A program made the translations under genes and the position numbers. This document shows positions 1-6,020 of a stretch of DNA of 8,887 nt, piece after piece. How positions within the stretch are numbered: the first letter of the stretch is position 1; every line of letters begins with the position of its first letter. Below the pieces are notes generated by a model. It saw only the letters and a list, made by a program, of their open reading frames with translations, made no database searches and had not been told where the DNA came from. This DNA comes from DASZGI01 sp035938995 (lineage in GTDB: Bacteria > Actinomycetota > Actinomycetes > Streptomycetales > Catenulisporaceae): contig NZ_DASZGI010000095.1 of NCBI RefSeq assembly GCF_035938995.1, positions 1 to 8,887 of the forward strand, read 5' to 3'.

Positions 1-91
1 CCTCTGCATCGTGCGGGTGTGCCGGTGGATCGTGTCGAGCGCGAGTATGGCCGTGCGGGTACGGCGAGGCGGCCTCGTGTCCGGTCTGGGA

Positions 92-112
92 TGGTCCCGC
101 TTCTCGGGACTA
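92..112 (-). terminator. Possible terminator hairpin at the end of the HTH-repeat gene
   Basis: GTCCCG (94-99) and CGGGAC (105-110) form a perfect 6-bp stem around CTTCT, extendable by a wobble and an A-T pair to 92-112. It overlaps the TAG stop of the minus-strand gene. No T-run follows, which is common for GC-rich actinobacterial terminators but leaves the call weak. Confidence 0.3.
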
Positions 113-640
113 CCACTGCATGGGATGAATGAAGGCTGCCGCAGGTTTGCTGAGCCATTGGGTGATGCGCATGGTGAGTCCCAGATCGGCCAGTCGCGCG
201 GTGCGTAGATTGGTCAGTCGGCTCGCAGTGCAGCCGATCTCGTCGGCGAGCGCGGCCCACGCCAGTCCGTCGCACTGCCGCTGATCATTGAGTGCGCAGT
301 GAAGTTCGTTCAGGTCCCATCGAAGTCTGCTGTCCGGGCCGGCGTGCGGGAGCCGAGTGTCGCCGACATCACGAGCTGGGCCGGTCAGGAATTCTTCCGG
401 TGCTCGGCCGAGCCAGCGAAGCATGAACAGGGCGTACTGGCATGAGGTGGCGCCGCGCGCTCGCAGCCGCGAGATCGCACCCCCGCACAGGCAGTGGTCA
501 TCCGGTCGCCTCGCGTTGAGGTCAACCGACTGGTCCCAGAGTTCATCGGCGAACTCGTACCAGCCCAGTCCACGCACACGCCGTTGGGTGTCGAAGGCGT
601 CGACAAAGGCGTTGAAATCGAAAACGGCGAGATCGGACAT
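110..640 (-). CDS. Hypothetical protein with two tandem helix-turn-helix-like repeats
   Basis: About 176 residues, no catalytic motif. The protein consists of two related halves. The first (about residues 5-85) carries RRVRGLGWYEFADELW, then an insert with DDHCLCGG, then SRLRARGATS and LRWLGRAPEEFL. The second (about 105-172) carries RQCDGLAWAALADEIGCTAS, RLTNLRTARLADLGL and ITQWLSKPAAAFI. Both halves read as the helix pattern of XRE-like DNA-binding folds (GLxWxxLADEx, then SRL, then a closing WL helix), so an internal duplication is likely. I recognise the pattern as one seen in uncharacterised actinobacterial proteins, but no member with a known role. I chose the ATG at 640, where the first repeat begins; an in-frame ATG at 697 would add 19 residues without repeat character. 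Neither start has a clear ribosome binding site. It stands alone, and its stop lies inside a small hairpin. DNA binding is inferred. Confidence 0.72.
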   Translation of the reverse strand: MSDLAVFDFNAFVDAFDTQRRVRGLGWYEFADELWDQSVDLNARRPDDHCLCGGAISRLRARGATSCQYALFMLRWLGRAPEEFLTGPARDVGDTRLPHAGPDSRLRWDLNELHCALNDQRQCDGLAWAALADEIGCTASRLTNLRTARLADLGLTMRITQWLSKPAAAFIHPMQW

Positions 641-1199
641 GCCCACACGGTACGAGAATTCACCGGACACCGGCAGAACCGATTCCCGTCCGCCCATGTC
701 GGCGATGATGTCGATGCGGTGGGCGGCGGCGGCCGACCGCCTTCACACCGACGACGAAAAAGCGAACCTTGGGTAGGCGGGCACCGTTCGAGCCGACATA
801 GTGGGCCTGGATCTCGCCATCCGAGCCAGGTGCAAGCCTGCCGACGCGGGCCGATTGATGCCGATCCCCGGCTCACCCCCGACCGCGTCCTGGCCAGCGA
901 CCCGTGTCCGCGCACCTCACGAGGGTCCCGAGCAGTTCCCGCCGCAGAGGCCCGGCGCTTCCGTTTCCGGCGCATACCTCGCCGTGCCGCCGGGTGTGGC
1001 ACCGGCGTGAAGGCGTGCACCGAGTTTCACCCGAAAGGCCTGTTACAGCACCCCGTTGATTCATGTGACCTCGAGCACACTTGCCGACCCACGGATTCGA
1101 CACCGCAATTCCCACGGGCGGTTTCGTTACAAACGGCTGAGCAAGATCATCCCCGCCCCTCCCACTTCCCTCTCACACGCCGCCCTGCGATTCGTTCAT

Positions 1200-1221
1200 G
1201 GTTCACGGAACTGCGTGAACC
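1200..1221. repeat. Perfect inverted repeat, candidate operator or hairpin
   Basis: GGTTCACG (1200-1207), spacer GAACTG, CGTGAACC (1214-1221): 8-bp arms with no mismatch. It lies about 125 bases beyond the stop of the minus-strand response regulator and far upstream of the HTH-repeat gene. The arm length and short spacer suit a dimeric repressor site or an RNA hairpin. No T-run follows on either strand. Confidence 0.45.
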
Positions 1222-1316
1222 GGCTACTCCACATTCGCCCGCGCGCCTCACCGCGTCGTCGGACGAGCGTCGGCGCCCTCCCGTACGCTCCGTGACGTAG
1301 CAGCGTGCGAGTCGTA

Positions 1317-1334
1317 CGGCCGAGTTGACGGCCG
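1317..1334 (-). terminator. Possible terminator hairpin after the kinase/regulator operon
   Basis: CGGCCG (1317-1322) and CGGCCG (1329-1334), each self-complementary, flank AGTTGA and can form a 6-bp GC stem with a 6-base loop. It begins about 10 bases beyond the TAG of the response regulator. No T-run follows on the minus strand, so position is the main support. Confidence 0.3.
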
Positions 1335-1344
1335 CGCGCGAGCG

Positions 1345-2007
1345 CTAGTCGGCGGGCCGCACCAGCCCGGACTGGTAGGCGAACACGACGAGCTGTGCCC
1401 GGTCGCGGGCCCGGAGTTTGACCATCGCGCGGCTGACGTGGGTACGCGCGGTGGCCGGGCTGAGCACCAGTTCGGCCGCGATCTCGTCGTTGGTCAGACC
1501 CTGCGCGACCAACGCGACGATCTCGCGTTCCCGCTGCGTCAGCACCTGCATCGTCTCCGGTACGAGCTTGGGCCTGACCGGTCGGGCGGCGAATTCGGTG
1601 ATCAGCCGCCGCGTCACGCCCGGCGAGAGCAGCGCCTCCCCGCGCGCGACCTCTCGCACCGCGCGGACGAGTTCGGCGGGCTGGGTGTGCTTGACCAGGA
1701 ACCCGCTGGCCCCGGCACGCAGCGCCTCGAACACGTACTCGTCGAGCTCGAAAGTCGTCAGGACCAGGACGCGCACCGTGGCCAGGCGCTCGTCGCCGGC
1801 GATGCGGCGCGTCGCCTCTAGGCCGTCCACGCCGGGCATCCGGATGTCCATGAGCACCACGTCGGGCAACTGCTCGCGCACCCGCTCCACGGCGAGGGCG
1901 CCGTCGTCGGCCTCGCCGACGACCTCGATGTCGTCCTCGGCATCGAGGATCATGGCGAATCCGGCCCGCACCAGCGGCTGGTCGTCGGCGAGTACGACGC
2001 GAATCAC
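1345..2007 (-). CDS. NarL/FixJ-family response regulator
   Basis: A 220-residue two-component regulator with an N-terminal receiver and a C-terminal LuxR-type helix-turn-helix. Receiver residues are all present: acidic pair D8/D9 (LADDQ), phospho-acceptor D54 (LMDIRMPGVDG), T84/T85 and K106 (FLVKH). The DNA-binding part spans about 156-215 (LTQREREIVALVAQGLTNDEIAAEL, then SPATARTHVSRAMVKL). I chose GTG at 2007 because it overlaps the kinase stop as GTGA, has GGGGG 7-8 bases upstream, and gives the usual family beginning (IRVVLADDQ). An in-frame ATG at 2022 would add five residues. It is the last gene of the kinase operon and is presumably phosphorylated by that kinase. A decayed paralogue sits at 3600-4061, just upstream of the ABC exporter, so this protein may control the exporter. 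That target is inferred. Confidence 0.93.
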   Translation of the reverse strand: MIRVVLADDQPLVRAGFAMILDAEDDIEVVGEADDGALAVERVREQLPDVVLMDIRMPGVDGLEATRRIAGDERLATVRVLVLTTFELDEYVFEALRAGASGFLVKHTQPAELVRAVREVARGEALLSPGVTRRLITEFAARPVRPKLVPETMQVLTQREREIVALVAQGLTNDEIAAELVLSPATARTHVSRAMVKLRARDRAQLVVFAYQSGLVRPAD

Positions 2008-3224
2008 GGGCGCGGCCCCCATTCGGCGCGTACCACGAACCCGCCGCGCGGTCCGGGCCCCGCATCGAGGCGCCCGCCGGTGGACTCGGCCCGTTCCCTC
2101 ATGCCGCGGATCCCGATGCCGCTTCCGGAGGACGCCGGGGTGGACGCGGCGCCCGCGCCGTCGTCGCAGACCTCGACGTGCAGGCTGCGATCGTTCTCGG
2201 CCCGCACGGTGACCTGCACGAACGACGCGCCCGCGTGCCTGATCACGTTCGTCAGGGACTCCTGCACGATGCGGTACGCGGCGATCCCGACGGCCTCGGG
2301 CACGTCCTGGGTGCGGCCTTCGAGGACGACCCCGGTGCGCAGCCGTGGGCTGCCGCTCGACTCCACCAACGCCCGGATCTGCGCGATCCCCGGCGTCGGC
2401 ATCCGCTCGGCCGACTCGCCGTCTGCGCGCAGGACGCTGAGCATCGCGGTGAGCTCGTCGAGCACGTCCCCGCTCGCCTGCTGGATCGCCATGAGGGCCT
2501 GTTTGGCCGCCTCCGGGCGCTGGTCGGCCACGTGCGCGCCCGCGGCGGCCTGCACGTTGATCATCGCCATCGCGTGGCCGACGCTGTCGTGTAGGTCCCG
2601 GGCGATGCGCAGCCGGTCCTCCGCGATCCGGCGCCTGGCCTGCTCCACTCTGGTCAGCTCGAGGCTGCGGGTCTGCTGCCGGACGCCCTCAAGGTAGACG
2701 CGCCGGTTGCGCGCCACCTCCCCCAGGAACACAGCTGCGGCCGCCCACCCCGCGAAGATCAACGGGAGCACCGTGGCCCCGAGTCGCGTGGTCAGCGACA
2801 CCACGGTGAGCACGACGACCAGAAGTCCGGTCCCCGACGCGGCCGTGCGGCGCGGGGTGTGCCAGCCCAGTGAGAACAGCACGAGCATCCCCGCGAGATA
2901 GATCGGCCCGACCGGATAACCGCGCCCGAGGTAGCAGCCGAGTGCCGCGACCACGAGGATCAACGCCGTGCGCGGGAATCGGCGGCACAAGGCCACCGCA
3001 GCACCGGCGAGCACCAGCAGTAGATATCCGAGCGCATCCAAGGTGTGGCCACCGCTCGGCGGCTGGTTGTGCCCGCTTGCGAGAAGGAAGAACGCCGTCA
3101 GAACGGCGGCTCCGGCGAGGTCGCGCAGCCGCCCGTCGGCTGCATGCGCTGCATTCGGGCGCTGCGTACTCGCACTGTTCCGGCCGATCATGCTCCACAC
3201 ACTACGATGGCCACGCCCCGACAT
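2004..3224 (-). CDS. Sensor histidine kinase (NarL-partner type, HisKA_3)
   Basis: About 406 residues. The N-terminal half has five or six membrane segments (about 36-50, 63-80, 86-100, 106-120, 132-148, 151-169) and no large extracytoplasmic loop, so the signal is probably sensed in the membrane. A short coiled linker (RSLELTRVEQARRRIAEDR) leads to the dimerisation/phospho-acceptor helix RIARDLHDSVGHAMA with H212. The ATPase domain shows the N-box QESLTNVIRHA (N326), G1 box CDDGAG (D354) and G2 region SGIGIRGMRERAE (about 368-380). These are the hallmarks of kinases that pair with NarL-type regulators. Its stop overlaps the regulator start by four bases (GTGA), indicating translational coupling. 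I chose ATG 3224, which has GGGGCGG upstream; ATG 3191 is also possible, but its GGAG lies only one base away. The frame opens back to ATG 3464, but those 80 extra residues look non-natural. Confidence 0.9.
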   Translation of the reverse strand: MSGRGHRSVWSMIGRNSASTQRPNAAHAADGRLRDLAGAAVLTAFFLLASGHNQPPSGGHTLDALGYLLLVLAGAAVALCRRFPRTALILVVAALGCYLGRGYPVGPIYLAGMLVLFSLGWHTPRRTAASGTGLLVVVLTVVSLTTRLGATVLPLIFAGWAAAAVFLGEVARNRRVYLEGVRQQTRSLELTRVEQARRRIAEDRLRIARDLHDSVGHAMAMINVQAAAGAHVADQRPEAAKQALMAIQQASGDVLDELTAMLSVLRADGESAERMPTPGIAQIRALVESSGSPRLRTGVVLEGRTQDVPEAVGIAAYRIVQESLTNVIRHAGASFVQVTVRAENDRSLHVEVCDDGAGAASTPASSGSGIGIRGMRERAESTGGRLDAGPGPRGGFVVRAEWGPRP

Positions 3225-3250
3225 CGTCCGCCCCGCGGCGTAGCCGGCAT

Positions 3251-3318
3251 GTACGCAAGCCAACGTACGCGCGCCGACCCGGCCGGGCGAGGGCGCCGCT
3301 ACGACGACGGGCGTACGC
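3251..3318 (-). promoter_or_regulatory. Repeated GTACGC motif upstream of the kinase operon
   Basis: GTACG (3251-3255) and CGTAC (3264-3268) form an inverted repeat with an 8-base spacer, starting 27 bases upstream of the chosen kinase start. GTACGC occurs at 3251-3256, 3265-3270 and 3313-3318. The placement suits a regulator binding site in the promoter region of the minus-strand operon. I could not identify convincing -35/-10 boxes. Confidence 0.3.
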
Positions 3319-3371
3319 GCAACTGCCGCCCACCGCGCGACGACCGTTGCCCGCGGCGCGCGCCACGCTGA

Positions 3372-3605
3372 ACCATCCACGAACACATTGCGCACGACAG
3401 GCACGGGCGGGCGCGCGAACGGCTCTTCGGGCCGCGCCTGCGCCGCGGCGTCCTGACCGTCCATATCCTCGCCTCGGTCACCTGGATCGGCGTCGACCTG
3501 TGCACGCTCGTGCTTACGATCGTGGGCGCCACCAGCGGCGACACCACGGCACAGCGCTCGGCGTTCGTCGTCATGGGGACGGTCGCGGATGCGCTGCTGA
3601 TCCTC
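3372..3605 (+). pseudogene. N-terminal remnant of a small membrane protein (DUF2269-like)
   Basis: This frame encodes RLRRGVLTVHILASVTWIGV, then DLCTLVLTIVG, a short loop and RSAFVVMGTVADALL. The pattern VLTxHILASVxWxGxxxCxLVL, followed by a loop and a residue-rich second helix, is what I associate with the start of small actinobacterial integral-membrane proteins of the DUF2269 kind; that assignment is from memory. Only about the first 60 residues are present. The frame opens after a TGA at 3369-3371 with no ATG, GTG or ribosome binding site before the homology, so even the start is missing or altered. At about 3600 the sequence passes in frame into a response-regulator receiver. I read it as the left part of a rearrangement scar. 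A GTG at 3510 could start a 122-residue hybrid ending at 3878, but I doubt it is functional. Confidence 0.55.
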
Positions 3606-4061
3606 GTCGGCGAGGCCGATGACGGCGCCGCCGCTGTCGAGCTGGTCAGCGCGCTCAAGCCGGGCGTGGTGCTGATGGACGTCCGGATGCCGGGCGTCGA
3701 CGGTCTGGAGGCGACGCGCCGGATCGTCGGCGACGACGCCCTAGCCGACGTCAGGATCCTGATCCTGACGACCTTCGAGCTGGACGAGTACGTCTTTGAG
3801 GCGCTGCGCGCCGGCGCCGGCGGCTGCCTGGTCAAGCACACGCACCCGGGCGACCTGGTGCGGGCCGTCCGAGCGTGAGCGCGAGATCGTCGCCCTGGCT
3901 GCGCACGGGCTGACCAACGACGAAATCGCCGCCGAGTTGGTCCTTAGCCCGGCCACGGTCCGCACCCACGTCAGCGGGCCATGGTCAAGCTGCGTGCCCG
4001 CGACCGCGCGTAACTGGTCGTGCTCGCCGACCAGTCCGGGTTGGTACGTCCGCCGTCGTAG
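3600..4061 (+). pseudogene. Decayed NarL-type response regulator
   Basis: A broken paralogue of the regulator at 1345-2007. The receiver is recognisable from VGEADDGAAAVE through VVLMDVRMPGVDGLEATRRI to FELDEYVFEALRAGAGGCLVKH, roughly three quarters identical by eye. Lesions: (a) the first strand and helix with the acidic pair are missing, replaced by membrane-protein sequence; (b) after RAVR the frame ends at TGA 3876-3878, and the sequence resumes in another frame at EREREIVALAAHGLTNDEIA (3871 onward), lacking about 40 codons present in the intact copy; (c) near 3975 one base is missing (AGC GGG CC where the intact copy has AGC CGG GCC); (d) in the restored frame MVKLRARDRA is followed by TAA (4011-4013) where the intact gene has CAG; (e) it then reads LVVLADQSGLVRPPS to the original-looking stop TAG 4059-4061. 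Five independent defects make function very unlikely. Confidence 0.88.
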
Positions 4062-4120
4062 CCGGAAGTGTCGCTCCGCGTCGGACGAGGCGAGCCCGGG
4101 TTGATCGCACGCTGGAGGGC

Positions 4121-4177
4121 ATGAACACGAACCTGACGCCGTCCTGCTACTCCTCCGAGGACAGGACGGTCCGATGA
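4121..4177 (+). CDS. Possible 18-residue leader peptide upstream of the ABC ATPase
   Basis: ATG at 4121 is preceded by GGAGGG (4114-4119), the best Shine-Dalgarno match in this region but with very short spacing. The ORF reads MNTNLTPSCYSSEDRTVR and stops at TGA 4175-4177, overlapping the ATPase ATG (4174-4176) as ATGA. This fits a translated leader whose termination feeds ribosomes into the exporter gene. The hairpin at 4139-4169 lies wholly inside it, so ribosome progress along the leader could govern the structure and access to the ATPase ribosome binding site. The peptide has no membrane segment or domain I recognise. An open frame this short could arise by chance; the strong ribosome binding site and exact overlap are what support it. 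Confidence 0.45.
   Translation: MNTNLTPSCYSSEDRTVR
4139..4169 (+). promoter_or_regulatory. Stem-loop covering the ribosome binding region of the ABC ATPase gene
   Basis: CCGTCCTG (4139-4146) pairs perfectly with CAGGACGG (4162-4169). Inside it, TCCTC (4151-4155) is complementary to GAGGA (4157-4161), so the stem can extend across a CTAC bulge, with the tight apex opening by one or two pairs. The right arm holds the only purine-rich ribosome binding candidates for ATG 4174 (GAGGA and AGGACGG). When folded, the ATPase start would be masked. No T-run follows, so regulation of translation is more likely than termination. Confidence 0.5.
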
Positions 4178-5139
4178 TCGAGCTGCAGCAGCTCAGCAAG
4201 CGCTACGGCGACAGACTCGCCGTCGACGCCCTGACCTTCACGATCCCCACCGGCCTCGTCACCGGCTTCCTCGGCCCCAACGGCGCGGGCAAGTCCACCA
4301 CGATGCGGATGATCCTCGGGCTGGACCAGCCGACCAGCGGCCGGGTCCTGCTGAACGGAAGCCGCTACGACCAGTTGGTCGAGCCGCTCACCCACGTCGG
4401 CGCGCTGCTCGAGGCCAAGGCCGCGCAGCAGGGCCGCAGCGCCTACAACCACCTGCTCTGGCTGGCCCGCAGCAACCGGATCCCCGAGCGCCGGGTGGTC
4501 GAAGTCCTGGAGACCGTCGGCCTGCAGGACGTGGCGCGCAAGCGGATCGGCGGATTCTCTCTCGGCATGGGGCAGCGCCTCGGGATCGCCGCGGCCCTGC
4601 TGGGCGACCCGGCGGTGCTCCTGTTCGACGAGCCGGTCAACGGGCTCGACCCGGAGGGCATCGTCTGGATCCGTACCCTGATGAAGTCGCTGGCCGCCGA
4701 GGGCCGCACCGTCTTCGTCTCCAGCCATCTGATGAGCGAAATGGCCCTGACCGCCGACCACCTGATCGTCATCGGGCGCGGGCTGCTGCTCGCCGACCTG
4801 CCGATGGGCGAGTTCATCGACCGCAACTCGCGAAGCCACGTGCGGATGGCGACCGACCAGCCTGAGGCGCTGATGGACGCGCTGGACGGCGACGCGGTCG
4901 CCTACCGGCGTGGCGCGGACGGAGCGTTCGAGGCCGCGGGCGTCGAACCGGGCCGCATCGCCAAGCTCGCCTCCGCGCGCGGACTGGTTCTGACCGAGCT
5001 CAGTGTCCAGCGAGCCTCGCTGGAGGAGGCGTTCATGGAGATGACCGCGGACGCCGTGGAGTACCACGCGGGTGCGGCGACCTCGGCCGCCACGACAGCG
5101 CCGACGACATCAGAGTACGAGCAGCGGAAGCAGGGATAG
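4174..5139 (+). CDS. ABC-2 type exporter, ATP-binding subunit
   Basis: A 321-residue nucleotide-binding subunit that would energise the permease encoded next. Motifs in order: Walker A GPNGAGKST (34-42), signature SLGMGQ (129-134), Walker B VLLFDEP (148-154), D-loop GLDPEG (157-162) and switch histidine H185 (SSHLMSE). At the Q-loop position it has GALLE (E80), as is common in exporter-type ATPases of this subfamily. The C-terminal 100 residues form the extension typical of drug- and peptide-exporter ATPases, ending in an Ala/Thr-rich tail. The start MIELQQLSKRYGDRLAV is canonical for the family. It is coupled to an upstream leader ORF (ATGA) and leads into the permease three bases after its stop. 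Substrate is unknown; a drug, lantibiotic or other membrane-active compound is the usual case for such pairs beside two-component systems. Confidence 0.95.
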   Translation: MIELQQLSKRYGDRLAVDALTFTIPTGLVTGFLGPNGAGKSTTMRMILGLDQPTSGRVLLNGSRYDQLVEPLTHVGALLEAKAAQQGRSAYNHLLWLARSNRIPERRVVEVLETVGLQDVARKRIGGFSLGMGQRLGIAAALLGDPAVLLFDEPVNGLDPEGIVWIRTLMKSLAAEGRTVFVSSHLMSEMALTADHLIVIGRGLLLADLPMGEFIDRNSRSHVRMATDQPEALMDALDGDAVAYRRGADGAFEAAGVEPGRIAKLASARGLVLTELSVQRASLEEAFMEMTADAVEYHAGAATSAATTAPTTSEYEQRKQG

Positions 5140-5142
5140 AAG

Positions 5143-5946
5143 ATGACCACCGCAACCATCGCCCCGGCGGTTCGGCCGGGCATCATCAGCCGGTCCGCAC
5201 CGGTGATCAACGCGGAGTGGACCAAGCTACGCACCATTCGAAGCCCCTACGCGATGCTGATCGCCGGGTACGTCGCCGTCGTCGGCGGCGGCGCGCTGCT
5301 GACCTTCTTCATCAACCGGAACTTCAGCAGCATGCCCACCGACGCCCCCTTCGAACCGGTGCGCAGCAGCTTCGGCGGCCTGGTCCTCGGCCAGCTCGCG
5401 ATGGTCGTGCTCGGCGTGACGATGATCGGCGGCGAATACGCCAGCGGCATGATCCGAGCCACGCTGGCCGCGGTACCCGAACGCGGACTGCTGCTGGCGG
5501 CCAAGGCAGTGGTCCTGACCGCGGTCACCTTGGCCGCCGGGCTGGCAACCGCGTTCTCGACGTTCTTCGTCGGCCAGGCGATGCTCGGCAAGCACGGCGT
5601 CGGCATCGGCGACCCCAACGTGCTGCGGGCTGTGCTCGGCGGCGCGTTCTACCTGACGCTGATCGCGCTGTTCTCACTCGGCGTGACCACGATCCTGCGC
5701 CGGCAGACCCTGGCGCTGGGCATCCTCATGCCGTTCTTCTTCCTGGTCTCCGGCATCCTGCAGGCGATCCCCGGCGTGACGCGGGTGACCCAGTTCCTGC
5801 CGGACCAGGCCGGACAGAAGTTCCTGCAGATCCACCACCAGTCGAAGGACGCGTTCGGGCCCTGGACCGGAGCCCTGATCACGGTGGCCTGGGTGGCGCT
5901 GGCGCTGCTGGGGGCTTGGGCCACACTGCGCCGACGCGACGCGTGA
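5143..5946 (+). CDS. ABC-2 type exporter, permease subunit
   Basis: A 267-residue integral-membrane protein with about six predicted helices (37-57, 76-97, 120-145, 165-184, 189-209, 241-262). It begins with the cytoplasmic segment NAEWTKLRTIRSP (23-35) and has GGEYASGMIRATLAAVPERG (96-115) after the second helix; both are typical of actinobacterial ABC-2 permeases that work with a single ATPase. ATG 5143 follows AGGGA at a suitable distance and lies three bases after the ATPase stop, so the two are one translational unit. Functionally it would form a homodimer powered by two copies of the preceding ATPase. It ends with a positively charged tail (TLRRRDA), consistent with a cytoplasmic C-terminus. 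No lesions seen. The exported substrate cannot be read from the sequence. Confidence 0.93.
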   Translation: MTTATIAPAVRPGIISRSAPVINAEWTKLRTIRSPYAMLIAGYVAVVGGGALLTFFINRNFSSMPTDAPFEPVRSSFGGLVLGQLAMVVLGVTMIGGEYASGMIRATLAAVPERGLLLAAKAVVLTAVTLAAGLATAFSTFFVGQAMLGKHGVGIGDPNVLRAVLGGAFYLTLIALFSLGVTTILRRQTLALGILMPFFFLVSGILQAIPGVTRVTQFLPDQAGQKFLQIHHQSKDAFGPWTGALITVAWVALALLGAWATLRRRDA

Positions 5947-6020
5947 GCCACATCATGAGCAGCCCATACATCACTTTCGTCCACCGCCCGCCATCGGCCG
6001 CACACCCGAAGGGAGAAGCC

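Larger units (their letters stand above)
641..1344. other. Long stretch without a supportable gene
   Basis: About 700 bases between two minus-strand genes. Open frames here on either strand are arginine-, proline- and serine-rich with no recognisable domain and no ribosome binding site. Part of it (about 1040-1200) is less GC-rich than the flanking genes, as expected of non-coding DNA. It contains a perfect inverted repeat at 1200-1221 and a hairpin at 1317-1334. Minus-strand frame 872-660 has protein-like composition but no start codon, and could be a gene remnant. Confidence 0.5.

Noticed and set aside
1..132. Plus-strand frame running in from the left edge and ending at TGA 130-132 (possible C-terminus of a truncated gene)
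   Set aside because: Third positions are only about 58 percent G/C, lower than the neighbours, and no motif is recognisable in 43 codons. It could be real but cannot be supported.
494..1300. Plus-strand 268-codon frame across the gene-poor region
   Set aside because: Begins inside the HTH-repeat gene on the opposite strand; low-complexity Arg/Pro/Ser composition and no recognisable domain.
3225..3464. 80-residue N-terminal extension of the kinase from ATG 3464
   Set aside because: It is Arg/Ala/Val-rich with no domain, lies antisense to the membrane-protein remnant, and has no ribosome binding site; kinases of this type start shortly before the first membrane helix.
2870..3622. Plus-strand 250-codon frame across the kinase start region
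   Set aside because: Arg/Ala/Pro-rich shadow with no domain, and it runs through both the kinase N-terminus and the remnant in the wrong frame.
3372..4061. Transposon involvement in the rearrangement
   Set aside because: I looked for terminal inverted repeats, target duplications and transposase-like frames around the debris and saw none.
4147..5067. Long minus-strand open frame opposite the ABC ATPase
   Set aside because: Antisense shadow of a gene with all ABC motifs; its composition (His/Gln/Asp-rich) is typical of reverse reading of GC-biased codons.
5217..6020. Upstream extension of the GH28-like frame across the permease gene
   Set aside because: It is an out-of-frame reading of a clear permease, Arg/Pro-rich; GTG 6021 has a strong ribosome binding site directly before a Tat signal.
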